Positions 22,360 through 33,109 are shown, counted from the first letter of the stretch. The stretch is DNA of 64,000 nt from Aradus depressus (GCA_963662175.1 OY759216.1:31823087-31887086); one strand, 5' to 3'. The notes: generated by a model from the letters alone, not told the origin. Translations and numbers: made by a program.

Positions 22360-22990
22360 GAAATGAATTTATCGACACAAAATTTGATATGAATATCCAG
22401 AACCCCATAAGAATACATTTTCAGACAAATCGAGAAAAGGAATGTGGGGATTAACATCTAATAACTACCGTTGTGATGAATATAGCGACACAAAAATATA
22501 TATTTAAATCCAAAACCTTATACGGACAGCACCTATTAATACTTCGCGAAATCAGCCAAAGGGAAAGGGAACAGCGGAGGAAGGCTAGACATAGGGCTAG
22601 ACCCTACAAACTGCTGGTGAAATGTATGTATCAAAACAACATTTATTAATACGGACTTAATATATAAACCCAAATAACTGCCTAAATAATACATAAATAT
22701 ATTTGTGAATCCGAAACTCCATAGGGATGACACCTATCAATTGGCAGCCGATTCGGGCAATTTCATGTATGAACCCAGGACCCCCCAAGCAATTCACCTG
22801 TCAATTTTCAGCAAAAGGAGAGGCTCATCTTAAAAACCCTAATTATAGAAAACTTAAAAACACTAATTAATTACTGTTGATATAGTGAATGTATCAACAC
22901 CAAATTTACTATGAGGACGGAGAGGTAGAGAGGTACAGAGAGAGAGAGAAAAAACTTAGTCGATTAATTCATACTGGGGAAGTAAAATAC
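22360..22990 (-). repeat. Interspersed repeat R1 (minus)
   Basis: Reverse-strand landmarks: AATTTATCGACACAAAATTT, AACCCCATAAG, AATCGAGAAAAGG, CTAATAACTACCGTTGTGAT, then the same series repeated (ACGGACAGCACCTATTAAT, CGAAATCAGCCAAAGGGAAA), ending with CATACTGGGGAAGTAAA, which is the R1 head. The series occurs two to three times, again showing the internal direct repeat. Confidence 0.6.
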
Positions 22991-22999
22991 CGGTGATTC

Positions 23000-23474
23000 A
23001 CCAATTTTTTTTCTATTGTTATTATTCTATAAATGATCTTTTTCTGCCAATTTAAGGGATGCTGTATCATTGGTTATTGAGGTCAAAGGTTTATTCGATA
23101 CTAATGTATAAAGTTAAATGTTTTTAATGTAAACCTGTGTATTCAGATCTGGTTGTTGAGAGACCCTCATGTAAAAGTTTGTTGTTGAAGGAGAGCTGGT
23201 GCTGCTCTGGATTTGAATATAGATTAATTAATGTTTAGGAGTGTTGGAGTGACCAGACACAAGAAACTTTGTTAGGGGGAGCAACTACAACAGGTGTTAT
23301 CAGACAATCAATACGCTTTAGCCACCTTCATACCGCTTTGTAGCAACACTCGGCCCTTTGCAAAGCGGCCATTCTGGTATATACTATTCAAAAACATCAT
23401 CTTTCTCTTGCCCCCTTCCACTGAACTCAATATAAAAATAAATATAAAGAAAAAAACAAAAAAATATATATATG
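23000..23474. other. Single-copy stretch, no gene seen
   Basis: No repeat landmarks. An 83-codon frame at 23294-23545 runs into the neighbouring R2 and a lysine-rich A tract, which argues against coding. Confidence 0.3.
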
Positions 23475-23925
23475 TGATGTGGCCTATACAGGACTTTCTT
23501 ATACTAACACTTTTGTACAGATCCCTCTGTCCCTCCCCCTCTTAGTATTTTACATTCTTTGAGGCGCTTTTAATTTAGTAACATCGGTCCTATCTCTAAC
23601 CTGAGGGCACACTAGCGATTGGAAATTTGATAAGGAACATTTTTAGTAAGAATACATTTTTCGATTGGACTAACCGTTTTCGCGTTCCAGCAAACGTCTA
23701 AATAACTGAGTTTCAAAACTACATTTAAGGACGGTTTGCGGTACGTATCCTGAAAACCGAGCGACCTAAAAAAAGTATTATTATTTATATAAAATGTACC
23801 TTTCAGTTTTCTGACAACTTTTATTTGAAAGGATTTTTTATTATCTTATAAATTATAAGTTGTATCTTGTAAAATGTTCTTAGACCCCGAAGTAAAGTGT
23901 CACTCAATTTTGATATTTTTTGATA
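23475..23925 (-). repeat. Interspersed repeat R2 (minus)
   Basis: Begins GTGGCCTATACAGGACTTTC, TTATACTAACACTTTTGTAC, AGATCCCTC; continues CTAACCGTTTTCGCGTTCC, GGACGGTTTGCGGTACGTAT, AAACCGAGCGACC and AATGTACCTTTCAGTTTTC; and ends GACCCCGAAGTAAAGTG. The left boundary looks the same as at 2345 and 44270, so this is probably a true R2 terminus. Confidence 0.6.
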
Positions 23926-24119
23926 TAAGAAAAATATTACAATAATCCTGAAAAATTTAACATTTAAAATTTAATTTTAGAAAATTTAATAATCCTCTGC
24001 ACATTCAGGATCTACTTCACGAAAACAGGGTTTGCTAAATTAAGCACTTTTTTACAAGAATGGAATCAGGTTCTTAGAGTAGAAACAAATTATAGCCACT
24101 GAGGTAATACATAATAATA

Positions 24120-24335
24120 ATAAGTACTGTAAGCTGGTGCTAGCACCAAGGGACCTAAGCATCCAATGCTTTTATCCTTTCCCTGAATCGCTCGGTCTAT
24201 CTAGTGTTACCTGGATCTGAACATAATTCTTCACGAAGGACCTAGTCTCCCAGTTTCCTTAGCAAATCTAAGAATACTCTCGTGGTTTAGTCTTCTAAAA
24301 TCTTCTTCTATGAATCTCTTTCAGCCACTGAAAAA
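24120..24335 (-). repeat. Possible 3' end of a non-LTR retrotransposon
   Basis: Read on the minus strand: AGAAGATTTTAGAAGACTAA, GGAAACTGGGAGACTAGGTC, GAGCGATTCAGGGAAAGG, then GGTCCCTTGGTGCTAGCACC. Compact, moderately GC-rich sequence ending in simple TAATAAT repeats resembles the tail of a LINE copy. The partial translation has no domain I can name, so this is a weak call. Confidence 0.25.
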
Positions 24336-24411
24336 AAAAAAAAACAATATTTAGGGAAAAAAAATAAAAACTTCATTTTTTGGATCTTAGCACACTTTTG
24401 GTCTCATGAAC

Positions 24412-24536
24412 TTGCACATTAGCCATGAAACTATATTGGGGTACACAACATCTATGGCCCCGGGAGGGAGTTCTATATATAAAATAAAACTCGGATGGAA
24501 TTCGAACCCGCAACCGTGGTGGGACTATAGCGACGT
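24412..24536 (-). mobile_element. SINE-B copy 1 (minus), head-truncated
   Basis: On the minus strand it keeps the B box (GCGGGTTCGAATTCC), then GAGTTTTATTT, CTCCCTCCCGGGGCCAT and TTTCATGGCTAATGTGCA. The A-box part of the head is missing. The order matches the complete SINE-B at 36647. Confidence 0.75.
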
Positions 24537-24779
24537 TTGAGGCTCTTGTTTTGGGTTAGATGAATAAAAGTCACCGTCAGAGGTGTGAGAAGGTGACTTT
24601 CTGCAGGATATTTTAAAAGATCATACAGCGATTTGGCTTTTCATACTCAAGATATCGCTCCCTGTACTGTGTCACATATAAACGATGTTTTTAGGAATTT
24701 TTCAAGCTATTTCTACTATACAAAGACTTATGATAATAGTAAAAAAGACTGGGTTGAATTGAATGAACTGTGAACTGTC

Positions 24780-25200
24780 TTCCTACATATCCAGGATGTA
24801 GTGTATCTGAATCAGTTGTAGGTGGATTGGCGGGGTGAGGTGACAAATGGATTTAGAACGGTTGAGTGAAGTTTAGGACTGGCATTGAGAGGGCTAGGGT
24901 GGGCGTCAGTCGGGTGGAAACTGAGATAAAACCCGGACAGACAGTAAGAGGGGACACACAAAGGAAGTGATGTGATGGGAGCTCAAATTGAGGGGGGTGC
25001 TGCTGATCATGTTAATTACAGGATTGTATTAGGGGGGGTCCACCTGAGAGTTGACATCAAAAGGGAGGACCACTTGGTGTGTCCAGTCAGTGGGCCCTGT
25101 CTCGGGTTGTCAGCCACAGGACCAGAGGACCACTGGACCACTGCTAACCACTGCCCTTTGTCATCCTAACACTGCCCCTCCACCTCAACCCTCACCAATG
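24780..25200. promoter_or_regulatory. Candidate regulatory island (GC-rich, single copy)
   Basis: One of the longest GC-rich non-repetitive patches. It includes CATGTTAATTACAGG, E-box-like CACCTG and repeated GGACCA/GACCACTGG strings. No intact frame or splice pattern was recognised; the 65-codon frame at 24972 is unconvincing. Confidence 0.25.
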
Positions 25201-25317
25201 AATAACCTATCTATTGTTTCCTATATTTAGTTGTAAGATAACCTGTTCTAAATCTGACCCCGATTGTTCCATTTGTAAACTCTTCACTATTGGTAATGAC
25301 CACTATTATTTTTATTT

Positions 25318-25482
25318 ACTTTTTATACCTATAGTATAAGAAACATTTGTAATCGTGCGAAAAACCGAGATCGAGTTTTCGAATAATTTTCAAACTTCAA
25401 GGTCCCCGGAAAACGTTTTGAAATTTTCCACGATGATATCTCTCTGTGAGTATGTGATTGGAACTTTGTGACCACTCAGAAA
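25318..25482 (+). repeat. Interspersed repeat R2 (plus), terminal part
   Basis: Starts TTTTATACCTATAGTATAAG, a short palindromic-looking terminus, then TTGTAATCGTGCGAAAAACC, GAGATCGAGTTTTCG, TCCACGATGATATCTCTCTG and GGAACTTTGTGACC. This shows the intact R2 end that is split by the pogo-like element at 51.7 kb. Confidence 0.6.
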
Positions 25483-26020
25483 CTCAAGACAATTCAGACA
25501 ACTGAACAAGATTCCACTTGTAGTTATGACCTAATCAAAAATTATATAATCGTCAATATGAAACGAATTCAGGTTTTTCACAACTTCTCACTCATGATAC
25601 AAAGCCAAGCGTGTAAGCAACAAAACACTTCTCAATGGCCTCATGATACACACTACATAATATGATAAGGACCTCGAAAATTCAGAAATACTTTCACTCA
25701 CTTCATCACCAAGAGATTGAATAGGAAACTGCTACCACCCTAAATTATTTTTATTTCCCTCTGCTCTAAATTACGCTCTATTCTCCTTAGTTTTTACGTT
25801 CACTATTACCAAATAATTATATTATTATTACTTTCCTTTAATTATGTATTCTATGGCCATCTTAAATTATGCTCTTTCCCCATGAGGAGCTGCCGCTGGG
25901 TTGCTGTCCTTTCTCATTCGATTCAGGCTGTTTGTGATGATATGCTGTTGTTGCTCGAATGATGCAACCAATCTGCTAAAAGACAAAGAAAAAAAGTTAT
26001 TTTACTTTTGTAAATGGTGT
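25483..26020. other. Single-copy stretch, nothing recognised
   Basis: No family landmarks after the R2 end. AT-rich, with a short GC-richer segment at 25880-25930. Confidence 0.3.
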
Positions 26021-26093
26021 GATAATTCGCACCCGCAAAACATGGTGGGACCATGCGACCAAAGCCCTACGCTCTAGCCCGCATGGCCACCAA
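26021..26093 (-). mobile_element. SINE-B copy 2 (minus), head only
   Basis: Minus strand: GTGGCCATGCGGGCTAGAGC, GTAGGGCTTTGGTCGCATGG, TCCCACCATGTTTTGCGGGT, matching the tRNA-like head of the complete copy at 36647. It stops at the B box, the reverse of the truncation seen at 24412. It lies about 30 bp from a SINE-A. Confidence 0.75.
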
Positions 26094-26124
26094 AACTTTA
26101 GTTAAAATGTTACTAAACTATAGT

Positions 26125-26341
26125 GAGGGCGCCGGTAGCTCAGAGGTAGCGAGCTCGAAACAGGGCCGAGGCCTTTAGGTTTTTTATCTAAGAAAACATG
26201 AACATGCCGTCCTTCGGATGGGACGTTAGGCGATGGTCCCGAGCCTGTACGATGTCAGGTGCTCTTTAAAGACCCTTACTCTAGGTGAATAAAAATGTAG
26301 GGTAGACAAAATTCAGGACTCCCAAAGTGGAATCTGGCTCA
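26125..26341 (+). mobile_element. SINE-A copy 5, internally deleted and 3'-truncated
   Basis: Starts with the full 5' end GAGGGCGCCGGTAGCTCAG, but the region between the A and B boxes is shortened to GAGGTAGCGAGCTCGAAAC, so the cloverleaf is broken. The body is intact through the CTTACTCTAGG / TGTAGGGTAG pair and stops at about 26341. Confidence 0.85.
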
Positions 26342-26701
26342 GCTAAAACTAGTGTTGATTATTTAGTCACAAATATAATTACCCACCAGGTAAATCTGGA
26401 ACAAAATAAAAATTAGATTACAATTACACGAAAACCAAGGCCAACCCATGATTGGAAAAATTTGAGCTGTGATGCCTCAGAAGATAGTAATTGCAGAAGA
26501 AGAATAAGAAAACGACCACAACGCGATCATACATTGCAGAAATGTCAACATTTTGCCTATGGCTGAACGAAAAGGTCGAATTGCGCATTTCAAGAAACAC
26601 AGAAATCTTGTGAATTCTTTTTGCCACAATTCGATAAAGCAGGAACTGTAAACTGATTAAAGTAAAGCTATCCTCTGCACTTTTTTCTTTTCTACTTCGT
26701 A

Positions 26702-26953
26702 TATCTCTGGTGTTTGGGCAAAAGGGCTAAAGTCAGTGATACAAAGGACAAGTGCGTTTAAATATTTTTACCATATGTAACTGAATGTTGGAATATTTAA
26801 CTTTGTTTATATTTAATACTTTTATTAAAATAATATTTCAAGTAACATAAATGTGTTTTACCTGTTTTGCAGGAATTTTTCTAACCTTCAGAAATTCCCC
26901 TCTTAAAATTCAGATATTCTGACTTAAGCCCGTTTGCCCGAACACCCGAGATA
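26702..26953. mobile_element. TA-flanked inverted-repeat element, family M3 copy 1
   Basis: Left end TATCTCTGGTGTTTGGGCAA and right end TTGCCCGAACACCCGAGATA are near-perfect complements, and complementarity extends inward for about 35 bp to GTCAG/CTGAC. Both ends are flanked by TA. The interior is AT-rich and non-coding. A second copy of the same length and order lies at 38714-38963, so this is a dispersed Tc1/mariner-like MITE family. Confidence 0.85.
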
Positions 26954-27119
26954 TAATGGCAGCTGTTGGTGTATTTTACTGTTATGACTTTATAAATAAA
27001 CACAAAAAATAAAATAAATAAATAAAAATTCAAGAGAAAGTTTACAACACACATTGTAAATTGAATGATAAATTAGTTTTCATTTTCGTACATTACGGGT
27101 CGAAAATAATTGATGACCA

Positions 27120-27400
27120 GAAGGGAGAGAGAAGTAGGGAAGGTTGAATAAAAAAAAAAAAGTGTGAAGGTTGGTAAATGAAAACAAGTTTGTGTTAAAA
27201 GGAAGTTGTACCGTAATGAGGCCCACAGTTGTGCAAACAATTTTTATTCAATTAGTCAATTATTGTTTTGTGTGGGGTAACCCTTCCCAATTGTCCTTCC
27301 CCATTAGTGAGCCTGTGTGGCTCCGACAAAGAGATCTACCTCTAATTGCTAACCCACCGTCACTGCTCTTGTCTTCTACTTCCAAATCATCATGACTGTA
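27120..27400. promoter_or_regulatory. Candidate regulatory island
   Basis: Non-repetitive patch with CAATTAGTCAATTATTG, CCCCATTAGTGAGCC and CTAATTGCTAACC. This is a visible cluster of ATTA-core motifs within 130 bp. A 74-codon plus frame crosses it without similarity. Confidence 0.25.
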
Positions 27401-27565
27401 TTTCACACTTACCAGGGACATTAGGATTTTATAGCGCAGGAAGTTCTATTTCCTCAACTCTTTTAAGTTTAGAAACGCCTTACTGAAGAATTTCTATCGA
27501 ATAGGTGAATCTTCAAATTCATCCTGAGAAAAACAGATCAATAATTAATAAAATAGGAAGAAAAA

Positions 27566-27849
27566 GGGCGCCGGTAGCTCAGTACTTGCTTACTGAGATC
27601 AAGGTAGCCGGTTCGAAACATAACCGTGAGCATGCCGTCCTTCGGATGGGACGTTAGGCAATGGTCCCGAGCCTGTACGATGTCAGGTACTCGTCAAAGA
27701 CCCTAGGTGAATAAAAATTTAGTGTAGGCAAAATTTAGGACTCCCATAGTAGAGTCGGACTCAAGTCCACCAGAGTGACGAAAGAGCGCTCTGGTAGTAG
27801 GCGATATGACCTTTTAGTTAAAAGTCCGGGCATGAGTCATAATAACTAG
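27566..27849 (+). mobile_element. SINE-A copy 6
   Basis: Has the 5' end GGGCGCCGGTAGCTCAGT and a B box (CCGGTTCGAAACA). The linker between head and body is deleted, so ATAACCGTGAGCATGCCGTC joins directly. The end is CATGAGTCATAATAACTAG. Flanks TAGGAAGAAAAA and TAGGAAAAAAA may be a decayed target duplication. Confidence 0.88.
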
Positions 27850-28263
27850 TAGGAAAAAAATTTGGTAATGGAAGCTTCAACAGTAAAAGAGAGATAGACA
27901 ACTAGCCATAGTATATTTGGTAAGTATATTTTTTCTTATAAGAAAATATAAATACAAATTAACATACCTTAATTTTTTCCATGTCTAAATACTTATTACT
28001 ACATGTCCATCATAACAACCAATATGTACTTTAGTGTTCTAGATGGGTAAAAAGTATCCACCATGTGATAATTGAAAAAATCTTTTTTGAAAAAAAAAAC
28101 TTACAACAGGTAAGGACATCCTTGCTCCACCATGGTAATTGAAGCTGAAAAAATTAATTAAACATAATCAATTTTTTTTTAAACAGTGAAAAAAATCAAA
28201 ACAGGACATCGAAAGTTATGGCATCAACCAGTTCCTTTGTTTGTACGTTCAACGTAATTCTGA

Positions 28264-28785
28264 GAGTGACTTTCTTATACCCAGTATGAAATGAATTTAA
28301 GAGGGGGAAGGAAGAGTGATTTGTACAAAAGTAGATGGTATTAAAGAGTCCTCTTATGACCACATTATTCAATACAAAACTACCAATAATAAAAATATAT
28401 TTTAAAATTCTTGCTATGAATTCTTAGGATTGCAAGTACTTTGGTCCTATTAGTCCTATGGTATTGTTGAGGAAGTATTGCTCGTTGTAAATATAATAGA
28501 GAATAAAAACCAATTATCGTTTTCGCGTATATCGAGCAAGTATCTGAAAAAATAGGCTTTAAGACGTAATTTTAGGACGGGTTTTGGCAAGTATCTTGCA
28601 AACCCGGCAGATGAAGTCGACAAATTGTAATTCTTATAAAATGTGCCTTTTAGTTTTCCCTACAACTTTTGTTTAAAGAGATTGTTGATTAGACCATAAA
28701 TATAACGGTATCTTGTAAAATGTACTGAGGCCCCGAAGTATTTCCGCTAAAATCTAATCAAATCTACGTTAGCACATGTGATATC
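28264..28785 (-). repeat. Interspersed repeat R2 (minus)
   Basis: Recognised by TTTTCGCGTATATCGAGCAA, GGACGGGTTTTGGCAAGTAT, GCAAACCCGGCAGATG, AATGTGCCTTTTAGTTTTCC and GAGGCCCCGAAGTA. Its left part carries an inverted GACTTTCTTATACCCAGTAT segment followed by TGATTTGTACAAAAG, which is opposite in orientation to the usual R2 terminus. The end has been inverted or two copies meet here. Confidence 0.55.
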
Positions 28786-28950
28786 TTCATTTAGATCCCA
28801 ATTATAGGATATTTGTGAAGGTCTTCTGCCAAAAAAAATAAAAATGAAAGCAAAGTACCTGAACTTTAATATACGAAACACGACTTTTATATGCACTATA
28901 CCCCGGTAATTGGACATATTTGTTTCTACGACAGGAAAGTGTGTTAATTG

Positions 28951-29471
28951 CAGTGCCGGATTAACCTATAAGCAAACTAAGCAGTTGTTTAGGGCATCAC
29001 GTCTTGGGGGCACCAAGTCCGCAATGCTATTTTTGAAATAGTAAATGATTAATTATTTCTCAATTTTTATTTTTATTTTTTCATAAATCTGCTATAATTG
29101 TTACATATAAAAACATTTATAAGTCGCATAATTTTTTTCATACCCTGCCGTAAACTCCGGATGGAAGACCAAATATCAAATCCTGATTATGATACTGAGG
29201 AAGAAGAAGTATCTGATGAAGAAGTGCACGTATATGATGAACGAATGGCGTACTTGGACGAAAGAGTTTAGTGTTTTAATAAATTAATTATGAAAAAATT
29301 AATTTTATTATTTTCTCGCTTAATTAATTTTTACTTCGTTTTGTTTAATCGAGCTTTAGTATTGAACTTGCCAACATAATACGTAAGATAAATAAGACGT
29401 TAATCATATGAATAGAGAGTTGGGGGCACCATAAGGCCAGAATGCTTAGGGCATTCTTAATCCGGCACTGG
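28951..29471. mobile_element. Non-autonomous hAT element with perfect termini
   Basis: Perfect 14-bp terminal inverted repeats (CAGTGCCGGATTAA) are bounded by an exact 8-bp duplication, GTTAATTG, at 28943-28950 and 29472-29479. An 8-bp duplication with CAGTG-type ends is diagnostic of hAT. The 521-bp interior lacks a transposase. A 36-codon acidic frame (29161-29271, rich in D/E) is present but unrecognised. The right terminus resembles TTATTCCGGCACTG at 46686, next to a hAT transposase remnant, so the two may be related. Confidence 0.95.
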
Positions 29472-29479
29472 TTAATTGT

Positions 29480-29900
29480 GAAGGGCTGCCATGGTAATTC
29501 GCGAGTACACTTTGCCAAATTCAGCCTGAAACAAGGACAGCCAATAACTGAGACAACTTGAGGGCTGGATCCACTGTACCAAGAGCCACCTTATACCGTA
29601 TAATCAGGAAAGTCCGAGTGGGTAGGATGCATTATTAGCGGACGACACTAATTGGTACACAACGCGGAGGAAAGGGGGCGCTAGGGGGCTTTAATTGGGG
29701 ATGGGGGGGCGTGTTGGCGGTAACAATTGTCGGCCTCCCTCCGACTCCATTTACCGCCCGCCCAGCCCTCAGCTTTCAATTAACGCAACGTCAACTAATT
29801 GGTGGCTATAAGTATCACTTTGTAATTAATACAACCAAGGTAATTGACCGTCCCCAACATCCTCAATGGATCTCTACAAAGCTCCAAAGTCCAACGTTTG
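29480..29900. promoter_or_regulatory. Candidate regulatory island with clustered TAATT motifs
   Basis: GC-rich and apparently single copy. It contains GACACTAATTGGTACACAAC, GCTTTAATTGGGG, TTTCAATTAACGC, GTCAACTAATTGGTGG, TTTGTAATTAATAC and AAGGTAATTGACC, at least six TAATT/AATTA cores in roughly 200 bp. The surrounding base composition is not AT-rich, so the cluster stands out. The 99-codon frame at 29711-30010 is unrecognised. This is the strongest of the islands by motif density. Confidence 0.3.
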
Positions 29901-30190
29901 CTTTGGAGATATTTCATATTAGAAACTTGAAACTAGTTTCGACAGCCTCTTACAAGTCAACAAGATCATTTTCACGCGAGGTCGAACAAACAAGTAAACA
30001 GAAAATATAATTTTATCAATACTTAGCTAAGTTTTATAAATTAAATAAAAGGGATTGTCATCCTGTTCAAAGATGGTTTATTTCCCGACCGATTTCGCAT
30101 TTTTTGCATTTAGTTACAGGTTGAGAGGAAGGTCACTGTGATTACTAATTTATAAAATTTAAATAATAGTTTTTTTTTATGGTTATTTCC

Positions 30191-30451
30191 CGACTGAGGC
30201 CCTTAGGTGTTTTATTTGGAAGGTAAAGAAACCTTGAGAACGCCGTCCTTCGAATGAGATGTTAAGAAATGATCCCTAGCCTGTGTGTACTCGTTAAAGA
30301 CCTGTACCCTAGGTAACTAAACTTGAATAGGCAAAATTTACTCTCACATTAGAGTCGAGCTCATGTCCACCAGACTTACGAAAGAACGCCCTGGTAGTAG
30401 GCGATATGGCCTCGGTTAAGTTAAAGCCCAGGAATAAGACGATAACTAACT
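30191..30451 (+). mobile_element. SINE-A copy 7, 5'-truncated and diverged
   Basis: Begins at the head/body junction (CTGAGGCCCTTAGGTG). It keeps GCCGTCCTTCGAATGAG, a diverged CTGTACCCTAGG and AAAGAACGCCCTGGTAGTAG, and ends GATAACTAAC. Many substitutions suggest an old copy. Confidence 0.8.
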
Positions 30452-31199
30452 GATTGCTATTTCATACAACAAATCTTTTTTTTTTAAATTTGTATTTACA
30501 ACTACAGATATACAATATATAATAAGTAAATGTGATACATAATAAATAAATGTCTTGGAATTTCAAGGAGAAATCATTCAATAATGACACTTCATTAAAG
30601 TCGTAAAGTATCTAAAGTCGATTTTCGGAATGAAAGACAATTCCTAAATAAAATGAATTAAAAAAAAAATAGTATTTAATTGAACTTAAAAACTGAAATG
30701 AGATTATGGCGAGACAAATGAAATATGAATCTGCAATTAGGAGCACCGCTACAAGTAGACCAGCATATGAATTACAGTGCCAACAAACTCGTAATAATTG
30801 TTTTAAATAATTAAAACTATTTCGCACAACCCGGAGTTCAGCGGGGGGGTCTACTATACATTTATGGAAAATTTGATAAAAGCATGTGGCCGGAATTTGT
30901 CATTTTCTTTATACTATTCTTAATTAAAATGATCATTTGTTTTATTTAATGTGCGAACAATAAATAGCCCTTCTTCCCTTACCTTGGGCCCTTATTGCAG
31001 TAAAGTCTACTGTTCTTTTTATTCCAATTTTCTATTTAAAAATTAATGACACGTTAAAATAAATGATACTAGAAGGACGAATTAGAAAATAAAAATGAAA
31101 AGGGAAGTTAATTAATTAAAATTCAAAATAACGATCTTACGAGTCAAGTTTAAGTTTAAGAAAATGAGAACGAGCGGAGAGAAGGGAGCAAAGAATAAT
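30452..31199. other. AT-rich stretch, no gene seen
   Basis: No family landmarks. The 71-codon minus frame at 30612-30827 is hydrophobic low-complexity translation. Polypurine runs occur at 31150-31200. Confidence 0.3.
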
Positions 31200-31400
31200 T
31201 TTAAAAAATAAAAAAGGTCTTGATGAGGAGGCTGGAGAGTTGTAAAAATGGAATTAATTATGTAAGTCTGGAAGGGCTGGTGATGCTTGCAGTTATGGCC
31301 CGGTGGGTCCCTGGAGCACTTCCAGCCCGTTAACTGACAAACTTCCTTACTATACTTAACCTACCCTCCCTTTTTCAAATTCACTACGTCTCCTGGGCCC
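31200..31400. promoter_or_regulatory. Candidate regulatory island (short)
   Basis: Non-repetitive patch with ATGGAATTAATTATGTAAG next to a GC-rich segment (GGCCCGGTGGGTCCCTGG). The pairing of an AATTAATTA motif with GC-rich flanks is like the patches at 3.3, 14.2 and 41.1 kb. Confidence 0.2.
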
Positions 31401-31632
31401 TCTACTATAGAATTTTGGAATTGTTTTTATATGGAACGATTCAGATTTTGGAGACAACCTCCACTATATTTGCATTTTTTACATTATTAATTTTTTAAGT
31501 ATTCACTAATCAAAATGATCCCTGCTTTATTTTAGCTTCTTCTTATTAGATTTCATACTATGATTTTTGGTAGAATCTGTAATTATTATCACTATAATTA
31601 TTTTTGGGCCATGTAAGAATTCTTAATTCATA

Positions 31633-32020
31633 CATGAGGAGTTTGGAGCCAGAGCGGACCAACCCACAATTTTTCGGAAAATGAGTTATTACCATCCTGA
31701 TGTTGGCACAGGTTCCCTTTTTCAAAACCAGTGTGGATCACTTAGTTTCTTCACTTCAGTGATAGATAGCAGCATTTTTAGTTTAGTCCACAAGTATTTT
31801 GTGCATATATTTTCAAAGTCGCAATTGATCATACGGCCTTCAAAAACTTTATAGAATACAAAAAGGGATCACTCATCCAATACTATTCTAAAATTTCAAA
31901 TATAAATAAATATTTGGGGCCCATTTATGGAGATAAACAAAATGTACTCAATTTTCAATTGCCATTTTCTTCCTGTTCAGTTTCAACCAGTTGGTCCGCT
32001 CTGGCTCCAAACTCCTCATA
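31633..32020. mobile_element. Inverted-repeat element, family M4 (388 bp)
   Basis: The left arm ATGAGGAGTTTGGAGCCAGA (continuing GCGGACCAAC) and the right arm ending GGCTCCAAACTCCTCAT are complementary over about 30 bp without visible mismatch. TA lies at both outer edges within one base, consistent with a Tc1/mariner-type duplication. The 75-codon frame at 31914 crosses the right end and is not real. Confidence 0.8.
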
Positions 32021-32197
32021 TAATATACATTATTACAGCATCACTTCTTCCATTTATTTTTTGCCTTCTCAAAAAATAGCGATTACAAACGGTTCGGGAA
32101 GCACTCCCATCATTAGTATCTATAATACATATGTTCTTTAGGTTAACTATTCTTTCTGTCAATCAGAATATTCCTTTAATAAAACATATTTATTGAG

Positions 32198-32465
32198 TAT
32201 ATATGAGGCGTTGCGAAAGAGAAGGGCGAACTCAACAAATGTTGAAATCGAGAAAATTGAGTTTAAAGATTTTTTGTGACGGGGCGATCTCAACAACAAG
32301 TTACTTATTACGTTTTTCATCCATCCCTCATTAATGTAAGGTAATTAATCATCAGTCATTAACCAGTCAGGCATGCGCAGTATAGTCTATAGAACAGTAA
32401 TACATTTAAAAAAAATTGAGCTATAAGTTGAGTTCACCCTTCTCTTTCGCATCGCCTCATATATA
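32198..32465. mobile_element. Inverted-repeat element, family M5 (about 265 bp)
   Basis: Left terminus TATATATGAGGCGTTGCGAA (continuing AGAGAAGGGCGAACTCAAC) pairs with the right terminus TTCGCATCGCCTCATATATA, with arms of nearly 40 bp and two or three mismatches. The exact edge is blurred by the flanking TA steps. It lies only about 180 bp from M4, and both termini share ATGAGG, so the families may be related. Confidence 0.8.
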
Positions 32466-32621
32466 ATACAAAATTGTCTTCATCACGTAGCCTTTCTATT
32501 CCTAATACAGCAATCTCGACCTTTATTATTATTAATCTGCGCCTATCCAAATTAGCCGGCTAGGATCCCCACAGAGCTGCATCCATGATCCTCGTGGTCG
32601 AAATGGCTTAAAGAAAAAAAA

Positions 32622-32641
32622 AATATATATATATATATATT
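32622..32641. repeat. (TA)n microsatellite
   Basis: A TA run directly follows an A tract. A diverged repeat shared with 42.4 kb begins just after it. Confidence 0.8.
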
Positions 32642-32770
32642 AGTCGACTCAATAAATATGTTTTATAAAAAGAAGATTGTGATTGACAGAAGTAATAGTT
32701 GACTATTAAGATACTGATGATGAAAGTGCATGTTTGTAATTGCTATTTTTTGAGAAGGTAAAAAATAAAT
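32642..32770 (+). repeat. Interspersed repeat R5, copy 1
   Basis: Shares GTCGACTCAAYRARTATGTT, GAAGATTSTGATTGACAGAA, GATACTGATSATG and TAATTGCTAYTTTTTGAGAA, in order, with 42385-42540. Class unknown. Confidence 0.5.
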
Positions 32771-33109
32771 AGGAGAAATGATGTAATAATATATTATATA
32801 TATAATTCTTGTATCTTAGTCTGAGTTATTAGTAGAAAATTGGGACGAAGACGATTCGAATCTTCAAAAAATAGCCTACATGTTTGCTATTTACATCTTA
32901 CAGATGACAATGTGGGTTTTTGGAGTAAAATATGCCATTTTGTCTGCATGTATCAATCAAGAAAACCCTATTTAAATTTATTAAATAGTAATGCCACCAT
33001 GAAAATACTAATTCAGAACCAAATTTTAAAATGCCTTATGTACCTACCAATAATAAATACATAGTTTAAAATTCGTTGCTATGCGTTTAATACAATTGAA
33101 ACATTACTT
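32771..33109. other. AT-rich stretch, no gene seen
   Basis: A 74-codon plus frame (32840-33064) has mixed composition (motif SLHVCYLHLTDDNVGFWSKI), unlike the usual low-complexity frames here, but is unrecognised. It starts at an alternative codon and lacks supporting signals. Confidence 0.25.
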
